Assembly (NCBI RefSeq): GCF_024346675.1
Contig: NZ_AP024851.1
Coordinates: forward strand, 434,001-498,000
DNA length: 64,000 nucleotides
Direction of reading: 5' to 3'
Origin: Photobacterium sanguinicancri
GTDB lineage: Bacteria; Pseudomonadota; Gammaproteobacteria; Enterobacterales; Vibrionaceae
Each line of letters begins with the position of its first letter. The stretch's first letter is position 1. The notes under the pieces are model-generated. The model ran no database searches, had not been told where the DNA came from, and worked only from the letters and a program-made list of their open reading frames with translations. Position numbers and translations under genes: made by a program. Positions 9,731 to 18,225 of the stretch are shown here, piece after piece.

Positions 9731-11035
9731 GTGAAAAAGCATCTGTGGAATGGTTTTACCAATATTGTTAAGAAAGAAGTTGTCCCTGCGCTTGGCTGTA
9801 CCGAGCCTGTTTCTGTTGCATTAGGTGCGGCAATTGCGATGCGTCGTATAGCAAAAGGTGAAGCACTAAACGAGCAACTGCGTATTGAAGTGCTGGTATC
9901 TCCTAACTTAATGAAAAATGGCATGGGCGTAGGTGTACCAGGTACGGGTATGGTGGGCTTACCTATTGCGGCTGCCATTGGCGCATTAGCTGGTGACCCA
10001 GATGCTGGACTCGAAGTGCTTAAATCAATTACGGACGAAGATGTTACTAAGGCTAGAGTATTACTGGATGATAAGCGTGTTACCGTTGGTGTAGCTGCTG
10101 TTTCTCAGATCCTTTATGCGCAAGTTACGTTATTTGCTAACGAGCAATCGGTATCCGTTACGATTGCGGATTCTCACACCAAAGTGATCGAAATTCGTGA
10201 AAATGACACTGTTATTTTTGCTGAAAATCAGGTGAAATTGGATAATAAAGCCCCGAAAGACAGCTCGTCTTTCTGCGGTGCTACTGCACATGATGTTTAT
10301 GAGTTTGCTATTTCAGCCCCATTAGCCGATATCGACTTTATTGAACAAGCTTACCAACTAAATGAAGCTCTATCTCTAGAAGGGTTAACTGGCCAATACG
10401 GCCTACAAATTGGTGCAACTTTTCAACGAAATATCGATCGTGGTTTATTAAGCCAAGATCTATTAACAGATATTATGCGTCGAACTGCAGCGGCATCAGA
10501 TGCGCGTATGGATGGAGCAATGAAGCCAGCCATGAGTAACTCAGGTTCAGGTAATCAGGGTATTGCAGCGACTATGCCTGTTGTTGTTGTTGCTGAGCAT
10601 TTAAAAGTCGACCGTGAGACCATGATCCGTGCATTAATGCTGTCGCACTTAATGGCGATTTATATTAAAAGCCATCAAAACAAATTGTCAGCACTCTGTG
10701 GAGCAACAACTGCATCTATGGGCGCAGTGGCGGGTATGACATGGCTATTAGGTGGCCAGTTTACTCAGGTTAGTGCGGCTATCTGTAACATGATTGGTGA
10801 CATTACAGGCATTATTTGTGACGGCGCGAAAACCAGTTGTGCAATGAAGGTATCTTCTTCAGCAAGTGCTGCAATTAAAGCGGCAATGATGGCATTAGAT
10901 GGTATTCGTGTAACAGGTGATGAAGGTATTGTCGATAATGACGTTGATGCTACCATCCGTAATTTATCCGCTCTAGCAAATGGCGCGATGACCCAAACAG
11001 ATGTTCAGATTTTAGAAATCATGGTGCAGAAATAG
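9731..11035 (+). CDS. cyuA: L-cysteine desulfidase / UPF0597 family (CyuA, YhaM-like)
   Basis: Breaks L-cysteine to pyruvate, ammonia and sulfide through a [4Fe-4S] cluster in characterised members. It carries the family landmarks EVVPALGCTEPVSVALG, PNLMKNGMGVGVPGTG, MSNSGSGNQGIAATMPV and GDITGIICDGAKTSCAMK, whose cysteines are the likely cluster ligands. The frame is open from a TTG at 9695, but KHLWNGF aligns with the N-terminus of E. coli YhaM, so I prefer the GTG at 9731 (or 9722). About 434 residues, the usual length. No cyuP transporter lies beside it. Confidence 0.85.
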   Translation: MKKHLWNGFTNIVKKEVVPALGCTEPVSVALGAAIAMRRIAKGEALNEQLRIEVLVSPNLMKNGMGVGVPGTGMVGLPIAAAIGALAGDPDAGLEVLKSITDEDVTKARVLLDDKRVTVGVAAVSQILYAQVTLFANEQSVSVTIADSHTKVIEIRENDTVIFAENQVKLDNKAPKDSSSFCGATAHDVYEFAISAPLADIDFIEQAYQLNEALSLEGLTGQYGLQIGATFQRNIDRGLLSQDLLTDIMRRTAAASDARMDGAMKPAMSNSGSGNQGIAATMPVVVVAEHLKVDRETMIRALMLSHLMAIYIKSHQNKLSALCGATTASMGAVAGMTWLLGGQFTQVSAAICNMIGDITGIICDGAKTSCAMKVSSSASAAIKAAMMALDGIRVTGDEGIVDNDVDATIRNLSALANGAMTQTDVQILEIMVQK

Positions 11036-11076
11036 GGTTCAAAATAAGCGCGCACATTAAATAAATATTCTATTTA

Positions 11077-11117
11077 GAAGGCCTTTCTACCTTTACGCTT
11101 GGTAGGAAGGCTTTTTT
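11077..11117 (+). terminator. Terminator after cyuA
   Basis: AGGCCTTTCTACC pairs imperfectly with GGTAGGAAGGC, followed by TTTTTT. Confidence 0.8.
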
Positions 11118-11300
11118 GATCTTACTTTGATCTTTCCATTGTTATATCAAGCCTAGCTGTGCTTGAACACGATTTACTCACATCGGTATTCAACGCTTTT
11201 TGTCTGCGCCTTTATCTATAGATACGAATGATTTCAGCGAAAAATTTGCGTAACATACAGTTCTGACAATAAGAACGAAAGTAATAAAGACGTTTAAAAA

Positions 11301-11801
11301 ATGACTTTTACTATAAGAAACGTATGTTTAGATGATGCTGAAGGTATCACCCAGGTGCTCAACCCGATTGTTGAAGAGGGCTTGTATACAGTATTAGATA
11401 CCACGTTTACTGCCGAAGAAGAAAAATCCTTTATTAATAGCTTCCCCGAACGAGGCATCTTCACGGTTGCTGAACATGAAGAAAGTGGTGTGATTGCAGG
11501 CTTCCAGCCAGTTGAGCCGTTTGCTGATTATACGCGTGCATTTGATCATGTTGGGATTATTGGCACTTTCGTAAGTAGTGATTTTCATCGCCAAGGCATT
11601 GCAAAATCAATGTTTCAAGCAACATTTGAAGCGGCAAGAGAGAAGGGATATAGAAAGCTTTTTGCTTACGTTCGTAGTGATAATGAGCGTGCTTTGGCTG
11701 CCTACCTTAGCCAAGGGTTTGAAGTGATAGGCACGGCGAAACAGCATGCCAAAGTTCGAGGTGAGTATGTTGACGAAGTGCTTATCGAGAAGTTCTTATA
11801 A
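11301..11801 (+). CDS. GNAT N-acetyltransferase
   Basis: A 166-residue single-domain GNAT protein. The acetyl-CoA binding motif A is in GTFVSSDFHRQGIAKSMFQATFEAAREKG, and the C-terminal SDNERALAAYLSQGFEVIGT is the usual motif B. It resembles the phosphinothricin/amino-acid acetyltransferase branch; the substrate is not predictable. Stands alone between terminators. Confidence 0.85.
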   Translation: MTFTIRNVCLDDAEGITQVLNPIVEEGLYTVLDTTFTAEEEKSFINSFPERGIFTVAEHEESGVIAGFQPVEPFADYTRAFDHVGIIGTFVSSDFHRQGIAKSMFQATFEAAREKGYRKLFAYVRSDNERALAAYLSQGFEVIGTAKQHAKVRGEYVDEVLIEKFL

Positions 11802-11887
11802 TATTTTTCCGACGAGCTATTTAGCCTTATTGGTATCATCCTGACAAAGGTGAACATCAAGCTGATATAAAAAAGCATGTATAAAAT

Positions 11888-11918
11888 AAGGAGAGGTAAA
11901 TGCCTCTCCTTGTTTTTT
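11888..11918 (+). terminator. Terminator between the GNAT and chemoreceptor genes
   Basis: AAGGAGAGG and CCTCTCCTT form the stem, loop TAAATG, then GTTTTTT. The direction fits the GNAT gene; the chemoreceptor gene ends just beyond on the other strand. Confidence 0.8.
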
Positions 11919-11953
11919 CTTTGGCGTTTACTTTGTGCTAAAGTACGCTGATG

Positions 11954-13990
11954 CTAGTGGAAGTAGTCAACTTGCTGTTGAAGCTCTTCTGATAGCCCTT
12001 GTAGATTATTAGCACTTTGTGATGTTTGAGCCGCGTTATTACGTCCTTGACGGTTCAGGTTACTGATCTCCGTAGCATTGGTGGCAATCTCTTGCGATAC
12101 CTGTGCTTGCTCTTCTGAGGTAGCAGCAATGACTTCCGATTGGGCTGCAATAGAGGTTACCTGAGTGGTAATGCCTTCCAGCGCTAAACCCGCTTGGGTT
12201 GCCTGTTCTGTGACTAATTTCCCTTTCTTCTGGCTTTCAGACATCATGGCAACGGCACTACTAGTACAGCCGCGCAGTTGTTCAATAATCCCCACCACTT
12301 CTTTAACTGATTCCTGTGTGCGATGCGCGAGTGTTCGAACTTCATCTGCGACCACGGCAAAGCCTCGACCTTGTTCACCTGCGCGTGCTGCTTCAATAGC
12401 TGCATTCAATGCTAATAAGTTTGTTTGTTCGGCAATTTCATCGATCATGCGAGTAACCGACTGAATGTTATCGCTCTCACGGCTGACCATATCAATGGCT
12501 TCAGCCGACTGTCGTAGCTGGTCATTCAGCTCTGCAACTTCGACGCTAACTTGTGAAACCAAGTCTGAACCCGATGTACTATCTTCATTAGCCGCTCGAA
12601 CACTTTCGGCGATGGATTCAACTTGCTCAGCCACTGATTTCGCTGATGATGCCATCTCTTCGATAGCGGTAACCACTTGTTCCACTTGCTCTTGCTGAAT
12701 ATCAGATTGAGCTAGACTGTGTTGCGCATCGTCAGAAACACTGGTTGCTTGATCGTGAACTGATTCACTAGTATTGCGAATAGAACCTACCAGCTCATTC
12801 AGTTTCGCAGCCATATTATGGACACCACCAGTAAGGCGCTCAATTTCATTGCCCGAATGGATATTACCTTGCTCCATAGAAAGGGTGACTTCCCCCTTGC
12901 CTAAGCGGTCCATGTAACCCGCGAGTGTGGTTAAAGGTGTCGTTAGCCTGTTTAGGTAAAGGCCTAAAATAAAGAAGGTAATTACGCCAGCCACAAGAGC
13001 GACAATAACAATAATGGTCAATAATTGCTGGCTACCTTTGGTGACTTCTTTAATGAATGTGCCACCGAGTAACTTCCAGTTCCAACCAGGAACTTCGGTA
13101 TAAACTAGGTATTTTTCACCGACGACGCCATTATATTCAAATGGGTATTTGATTAAGCCACTGGTGGATTCGAAGAGTTGACCAAAGGGTTTGTTTCCGT
13201 TGTAGTCGGCAACATTCAGAATCGACGCACCTTTCTGCTTCTGATCTGGGTGGTGCAGATAAACACCTAGGTTACTTTTGTCATTATCAACCACAATAGT
13301 GTAGCCAGAGTTACCCCAGCGGACATTACTCACGCTTGAAAATACAGCTTTAGAAGCTTCTTCAATAGACAGTCCAATAAAGGAAATAGCAACAACGTGT
13401 CCATTTACATCTTTGATGGGTGAATAGTAGGTGAGGTAATCATGACCAAATAACACGACCTTGGCATAGTAAGGCTGACCGTTCATCAATTTGTTATAGC
13501 CTGGGTGGTTCAGCCCTAACTTACTACCGAGAGCACGTTGCCCGCTATTGTTTTTTAGTGATGTCGCTACGCGTACAAAATCGTTTCCTGATGCTACAAA
13601 GAGGGTTGCGATAGCGGTTGTATTTTGAGTAAAGCGGTCAACGACTTCAGTATCGTTGATCATTGATTTGCCATTTAAGGTGACGTTTTGTACTGATTGA
13701 CCTGCGAAGTTAATGGTATTGTCTTCAACTTTAAGGCCATACATATAGCCGAGACGGAATGCACTCTCCAGTTCTTTGGCACTTTCTAAATAAATATTAA
13801 ATTGTCCCGCAATGCTTTCAGCCATTGCTGTCAATTTTGATTGCTGTTCTTGTAATGTTTCTTCTAGCAATATATCTGCTGAATTACGATAAACAATCGT
13901 CGCGACTGAAGAAAAAGCGATAATAAGCAATACGCTTATCACCAGCTTTAATTGGAAACCGATACTTTTATTATTAATTGTTTTCCACAT
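11954..13990 (-). CDS. Methyl-accepting chemotaxis protein with periplasmic Cache sensor
   Basis: A 678-residue transmembrane chemoreceptor. One helix at about residues 13-33, a long periplasmic region to about 325 with double-Cache features ([23 protein letters not shown], then a [12 protein letters not shown] end), a second helix about 325-350, a HAMP domain, then the coiled-coil signalling domain. The hairpin tip [37 protein letters not shown] contacts CheA and CheW. The periplasmic ligand is unknown. No chemotaxis genes adjoin it. No C-terminal CheR-tethering pentapeptide is seen (ends QQQVDYFH). Confidence 0.95.
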   Translation of the reverse strand: MWKTINNKSIGFQLKLVISVLLIIAFSSVATIVYRNSADILLEETLQEQQSKLTAMAESIAGQFNIYLESAKELESAFRLGYMYGLKVEDNTINFAGQSVQNVTLNGKSMINDTEVVDRFTQNTTAIATLFVASGNDFVRVATSLKNNSGQRALGSKLGLNHPGYNKLMNGQPYYAKVVLFGHDYLTYYSPIKDVNGHVVAISFIGLSIEEASKAVFSSVSNVRWGNSGYTIVVDNDKSNLGVYLHHPDQKQKGASILNVADYNGNKPFGQLFESTSGLIKYPFEYNGVVGEKYLVYTEVPGWNWKLLGGTFIKEVTKGSQQLLTIIVIVALVAGVITFFILGLYLNRLTTPLTTLAGYMDRLGKGEVTLSMEQGNIHSGNEIERLTGGVHNMAAKLNELVGSIRNTSESVHDQATSVSDDAQHSLAQSDIQQEQVEQVVTAIEEMASSAKSVAEQVESIAESVRAANEDSTSGSDLVSQVSVEVAELNDQLRQSAEAIDMVSRESDNIQSVTRMIDEIAEQTNLLALNAAIEAARAGEQGRGFAVVADEVRTLAHRTQESVKEVVGIIEQLRGCTSSAVAMMSESQKKGKLVTEQATQAGLALEGITTQVTSIAAQSEVIAATSEEQAQVSQEIATNATEISNLNRQGRNNAAQTSQSANNLQGLSEELQQQVDYFH

Positions 13991-14503
13991 TTGCTGTATT
14001 AAGGACAGGTGTCCTTTTACTCTCTGTATACATAAAAAACCAATGATGTATTCGCAGGGCGTATGTGTAAATGGTTGGTTATTAATAAAAGTGACAATAC
14101 TGTCTTTTATTGATCTGTATTGTGTAAAGTTATTAAAAAATGGAAAGTAAAATTACACACCTGATATGCGATTGAGTTTATATTTTATGGCTGGGGATCT
14201 CGTGATTTTATATAAACGGGTGATTATTGAACGATTTTAATACGTATAGGTGTTGTTCTTATTTAGAGCTTATCGTTTTTTATCTGATTTTAATTTGATG
14301 TCTATCACTTATTTTTATACTCAAATAGAAAGAACAGAGTCAGTGCTTTATTAAACTAGTCAAATGTTGATGGCTACTTGGTAGAAGGCTATTTGGTAAA
14401 AGACTATTTGGCAGGTGACTATGTGCTAGAAGGTTGTGTTGTAGATGATTGAGCTTAGTATAAGTGCATGAACTTTTAAGAGGGCTGCTGTTGGTATCAT
14501 ATT
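13991..14503. other. Gene-free region upstream of the chemoreceptor
   Basis: About 510 A/T-rich bases. The right-hand end of the chemoreceptor lies here, so its promoter should be in the first 150 bases. The only structure I see is the degenerate 15-bp repeat at 14372-14446. Confidence 0.5.
14372..14446 (+). repeat. Five degenerate 15-bp direct repeats
   Basis: Units begin GGCTACTTGGTAGAA, GGCTATTTGGTAAAA, GACTATTTGGCAGGT, GACTATGTGCTAGAA and GGTTGTGTTGTAGAT. The period is a multiple of three and one frame stays open across all five, giving a [G/D]-Y-[L/V]-x-x pentapeptide pattern up to a TGA, but there is no start codon or ribosome binding site. Confidence 0.6.
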
Positions 14504-14534
14504 AGAAAAAGGCGCTGATTGCTCAGCGCCTTTG
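14504..14534 (-). terminator. Terminator of the PTS IIA-IIBC operon
   Basis: AAAGGCGCTG and CAGCGCCTTT form a 10-bp stem; on the minus strand it is followed by a run of T. It is about 105 bases past the stop codon of the IIBC gene. Confidence 0.8.
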
Positions 14535-14639
14535 GTTTATAGAGAATATGGGGGAAACTTATTCTCTACACTCAGAGCATTGTATGAATAGGCTTTGTTC
14601 GTTATAGGCTATTAGAGTCACAACTAGCACCAATTAACA

Positions 14640-16040
14640 TTAGCCTTGAATAAGCGTAGCCGCTTTTTTCATTGCTTCTTTGGTTGAGCATTCGAAGACG
14701 TTAGCATTCGCAAAGCGGTGTGCGTCTTTAACTTGAATGTCGTGCGCCAAGATAACCAGTTTCGCATTGGCTACATCTAGGTCGCTGATGCGGTTTTGGA
14801 TACCATTCTGACCTTGAGTTTCAACTTTGATCTTGATGCCTGCTGCTGCACCTGCTTTTTCCAGTGCTTTCGCTGCCATGAAGGTGTGTGCCACACCTGA
14901 AGGACAACAAGTTACCGCAACAACATCGTATTCGCCTTCACCAGCAACTGGTGCTGCTTGGACAGGTGTTGGGTTTTGAGCAAGTTCATCTTCTGCTTCT
15001 TCTTGTGCAACGGGTTTCCAGAAGCCAACGATAAGAGCTGTTGTTAATGAACCCAGCGCGATACCCACAACATACATTGGAATGTTGCTAGAAACGGGTG
15101 CTGTAATTAGGCCACCCCAAGGTGCATGTAGCAGAACATCTGTTAGGAAACCAAACACACAGCCTACGATACCACCAGCGACAATAGATGGCAGCACACG
15201 CATTGGGTCGTTCGCTGCGAATGGGATTGCACCTTCAGAGATACCGATAGAGCCCATGATTGCTGCAGCTTTACCTGCTTCTTGTTCTTGTTTAGTAAAT
15301 TTCTTTTTGAACATGAAGGTAGCAAGTGCCATACCCAGTGGTGGAGTACAGATTGCGATACCGACGCCGCCCATTAGCCAAGGTTGAGTATCAACTTGTG
15401 TCTGAGCAAATAGTGTTGCTACTTTATTGATTGGGCCGCCCATATCAAACGCTGTCATACCACCTAAAATAGTACCTAGTACAATTTTTGATGCGCCAGC
15501 CATTGAAGCGAGGAATTCGTTCATTGATGCCATGAAGAATTTGATTGGCTCGCCGATACCCCAAAGTACAATCCCTGCAGAGACTAACGTACCGATTAGC
15601 GGGTAGATAAAGTATGCGCCCAGCGCCGTCATGTTAGACGACAGTGGGATTTTCTTCAGTTGGTACACAACCCCACCAGCAATGAAGCCCGCAACGATAC
15701 AGCCAAGGAAACCACCGCCCATATCCGCCATGATGCCAGATGAAATCATAGCCGGCGCAAGCGCAGGTTTATCAGCAATAGAATAACCAATGAAGCCACC
15801 AAGGATGATAGGGAATAAAACTAAACCCTTAATACCAATATTTGAAATGTCAGCTAAAAAACCATCGGCTGGAACCGCACCTTTACCTGAGGCCATTACT
15901 GCTAGCGCAAGTAATACACCACCAGCAACAATAAACGGTAACATGTGGGAAGTGCCAAATAAAAGGTGACCTTTTAGGACACTTAGTGTTTTTTTAAAGT
16001 CGCTATTATTACTAGGTGCTTGAGCTGCTATTGTACTCAT
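14640..16040 (-). CDS. PTS fructose-family permease, domains IIC-IIB
   Basis: A 466-residue inner-membrane phosphotransferase component. Residues about 15-345 form the IIC channel with the family segments GGMTAFDMGGPINKVATLFA and GISEGAIPFAANDP. Residues about 370-466 form the IIB domain, whose phosphocysteine is in VAVTCCPSGVAHTF. The IIA partner is the separate gene immediately upstream, 12 bases away. The sequence of IIC and IIB is strikingly close to the IIC and IIB parts of the protein encoded at 22801, suggesting duplication followed by gene fission or fusion. The sugar is unknown; fructose, mannose and mannosylglycerate types share these domains. Confidence 0.9.
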   Translation of the reverse strand: MSTIAAQAPSNNSDFKKTLSVLKGHLLFGTSHMLPFIVAGGVLLALAVMASGKGAVPADGFLADISNIGIKGLVLFPIILGGFIGYSIADKPALAPAMISSGIMADMGGGFLGCIVAGFIAGGVVYQLKKIPLSSNMTALGAYFIYPLIGTLVSAGIVLWGIGEPIKFFMASMNEFLASMAGASKIVLGTILGGMTAFDMGGPINKVATLFAQTQVDTQPWLMGGVGIAICTPPLGMALATFMFKKKFTKQEQEAGKAAAIMGSIGISEGAIPFAANDPMRVLPSIVAGGIVGCVFGFLTDVLLHAPWGGLITAPVSSNIPMYVVGIALGSLTTALIVGFWKPVAQEEAEDELAQNPTPVQAAPVAGEGEYDVVAVTCCPSGVAHTFMAAKALEKAGAAAGIKIKVETQGQNGIQNRISDLDVANAKLVILAHDIQVKDAHRFANANVFECSTKEAMKKAATLIQG

Positions 16041-16052
16041 GATTATTGCGCC

Positions 16053-16493
16053 TTATGAATTAATTAAAATAGTTAGAATTTGATGTTCATCTTTTGCGTT
16101 ATGGATATCTTCAATAAATTCTTCACTGAATTTGCCAAATAATTCCTGAAGAACGTAAATATGGTGGTCAGCACCGTTATCAGGCGATGCAATCATAAAG
16201 AACACACTTGGTTTGATGCCATCTTCATCATCGTACTCAATGCCGCCAGCCTTGATGCCAACTGCGATTGCTGGCTCAATAACCGCCTTGCTTTTTGAGT
16301 GCGGATAGGCGATACCATCAGTTGATGTCACGCTGACGGCTTCGCGAGTTTCAACGTCATCTAAAAAGCTTTCTTTGCTGCTAATACGGTTATTGTCAAA
16401 TAACATTTGTGCAAGCTCAGAAAATACTTCTTTTTTTGTATTCGCCGACAGTTCTTTTTTAATTAAATTAACGTTGGTTAGTTGTGTGATCAT
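16053..16493 (-). CDS. PTS fructose-family IIA protein
   Basis: A 146-residue soluble phosphocarrier of the IIA-Fru/Ntr fold. The phosphorylated His is in GIAYPHSKSKAVIEPAIAVG. First gene of the pair with the IIBC gene, so it should pass phosphate from HPr (or a fused HPr-like carrier) to that IIB. The start at 16493 was chosen as the only ATG before the conserved LTNVNLIKKELSA region. Confidence 0.9.
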   Translation of the reverse strand: MITQLTNVNLIKKELSANTKKEVFSELAQMLFDNNRISSKESFLDDVETREAVSVTSTDGIAYPHSKSKAVIEPAIAVGIKAGGIEYDDEDGIKPSVFFMIASPDNGADHHIYVLQELFGKFSEEFIEDIHNAKDEHQILTILINS

Positions 16494-16604
16494 GTTTTAA
16501 CTCGAGAGGTATTTAAGTAATACGTTTAAATTAAGCCATGATGAGAAAATCAGAAATAGTAAAAAAGGACCATCAACTATACTTTTGTATCACCCTATTT
16601 TAAG

Positions 16605-16620
16605 TGTGACTAACGTCATT
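16605..16620. promoter_or_regulatory. Candidate CRP-binding site upstream of the IIA-IIBC operon
   Basis: TGTGA, six bases, TCATT matches 8 of the 10 conserved positions of the CRP consensus. It lies about 110 bases upstream of the IIA start. The rest of the 16494-16716 intergenic stretch shows no gene. Confidence 0.35.
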
Positions 16621-16716
16621 AACCTTATATCGACTAGATCACATTAATTAGTGAACTCCCTCGGGTTAAGTCGTAAACCTAGTTGGTTGTCTGGTTATTT
16701 ATATTGGTCGCAGAAA

Positions 16717-16741
16717 TAAAAAAGCCCCGCATGAGCGAGGC
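16717..16741 (-). terminator. Terminator after manA
   Basis: On the minus strand GCCTCGC, loop TCAT, GCGGGGC, then TTTTTT. Confidence 0.85.
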
Positions 16742-16792
16742 AGGATTAATGTGGTTAAATATCAAACACGAGTCAGTGTGTGTCTGATTTTA

Positions 16793-18139
16793 CTAGCTAT
16801 AAGCGCGAGCGACGCGGCCAGTACATTCTATTTGATAGCTTTGGGCATAAGCTGGGATGAATACCGACTGACCTTTTTCAATCACACTTGACTCGCCATC
16901 TTGGTGGGTGAGTGTCATGCTATGGTCAAGAGGCAGTAAAATCTCAGCACTATTGGTATGCATTACTCGCTGGTGTGAACGTTGAATAATGGCGAATTTA
17001 AAGTCATCGACAGGGGTAGGGTAGTCCAATATATCATCCGCTTCATTTGGCTGTAGCAATAAGCTGTCGAATGGCTTTTCATCAAAGCGGGTACAGGCTA
17101 TCAGCTCTTCAACATCTATGTATTTCGGGGTTAGCCCTGCACGCAACACATTATCGGAGTTCGCCATAATTTCGAGCCCGGTCCCTTTGATATAAGCGTG
17201 AGGGGTTTCGGCATCTAAGAACATGGCTTGCCCTGGCTGAAGGGTGATCACATTAAGAAGTAGTGGCGCAAATAATCCTACATCACCAGGGTATTGCTGC
17301 TCTAGCTCTGCAATTAAAGCGAAAAGTGGAGCGTCTGACTGACTGGCTGAATGTTTAACATGGTGCGTGGAATAGCGCCTAGAATAGTCACTTAACTTGG
17401 CGAGTGCTTGCTCTTTTGTTTGACCTGTCATCGACAGCAATGCAGAAAAGAAAGTTGCTAGCCCTTGCGGCGTTGGGTTGGCTCGCAATGCATCTAACCA
17501 TGTTTTGAATTCGGTAACCGCAAGCTGATTAAAGTTGGCAATAATCTGCTCTATTGATCTAAATCCATTCATTGCTTGATATTGGGTTAATGCGTAAACC
17601 AATTCGGGTTTGTGGTTTGGATCTTTGTAATTTCGATTTCCCGCATCAAGAGGAATGCCTTGCTGCTGTTCTAAAGCAAAACCTTGTTCGGCTTGTGCTT
17701 TATTAGGGTGAACTTGGATAGAAAGGGCTTTTTCTGCAGCTAAAATTTTAAATAAATAGGGTAATTCACCAAAACGATTAGCGACCCTGTCACTTAAAAA
17801 GAGCCTTGGGTTACAATCGATTAAGGTTGAAAGCTTGGTCGCGTAATCACCATAACCGACGGTTGAGCAGCCATTAGAATGTGCCCCCATCCACACTTCA
17901 GCCTGTGGTTCACCGCTTGGGTTTTTAATATCAAAAAGTTGATTTATTGACGATGTACTGCCCCACGCGTAGTGTTGAATGACGTTGGTCATTGGGAAGA
18001 ATTTACGCATTAATGTGGGAATAAGCGCGAGCTGCATCATCATTTGATGTTGTTTAGCTAGTTGCGCTGTTGCAGCTGGAATCGCTGCTGGGTTTATAGC
18101 TTGTGTTGAAGCAGTCGCAGTGGCGAGAAGATCAGACAT
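16793..18139 (-). CDS. manA: Mannose-6-phosphate isomerase, class I
   Basis: Zinc enzyme interconverting mannose 6-phosphate and fructose 6-phosphate. The family core begins FFPMTNVIQHYAWGS. The zinc-binding EVWMGAHSNG, LSIQVHPNKAQAEQGFA and LDAETPHAYIKGTGLEIMANSDNVLRAGLTPKYID segments are all present. The ORF carries about 45 extra Ala/Met/Gln-rich residues before the usual start. I use the ATG at 18139, preceded by GGTGAT. ATGs at 18151 and 18010 are alternatives, but the latter has no ribosome binding site. It follows the IIABC permease gene in the same direction, so the imported sugar is probably mannose. Confidence 0.92.
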   Translation of the reverse strand: MSDLLATATASTQAINPAAIPAATAQLAKQHQMMMQLALIPTLMRKFFPMTNVIQHYAWGSTSSINQLFDIKNPSGEPQAEVWMGAHSNGCSTVGYGDYATKLSTLIDCNPRLFLSDRVANRFGELPYLFKILAAEKALSIQVHPNKAQAEQGFALEQQQGIPLDAGNRNYKDPNHKPELVYALTQYQAMNGFRSIEQIIANFNQLAVTEFKTWLDALRANPTPQGLATFFSALLSMTGQTKEQALAKLSDYSRRYSTHHVKHSASQSDAPLFALIAELEQQYPGDVGLFAPLLLNVITLQPGQAMFLDAETPHAYIKGTGLEIMANSDNVLRAGLTPKYIDVEELIACTRFDEKPFDSLLLQPNEADDILDYPTPVDDFKFAIIQRSHQRVMHTNSAEILLPLDHSMTLTHQDGESSVIEKGQSVFIPAYAQSYQIECTGRVARAYS

Positions 18140-18175
18140 CAGGATCACCATGAGAATTCAGATAAATATGAAATA

Positions 18176-18199
18176 GGCTTGAGCACATCAGCTCAAGCC
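18176..18199. other. Intercistronic hairpin between the IIABC permease gene and manA
   Basis: A perfect 9-bp stem (GGCTTGAGC, loop ACATCA, GCTCAAGCC) in the 85-base gap between the two minus-strand genes. The following stretch is not a clear T run, so it is more likely a partial terminator or mRNA-stabilising element setting the expression ratio. Confidence 0.6.
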
Positions 18200-18225
18200 A
18201 TTGATGAGTTACTCGGAGTAAGGTT

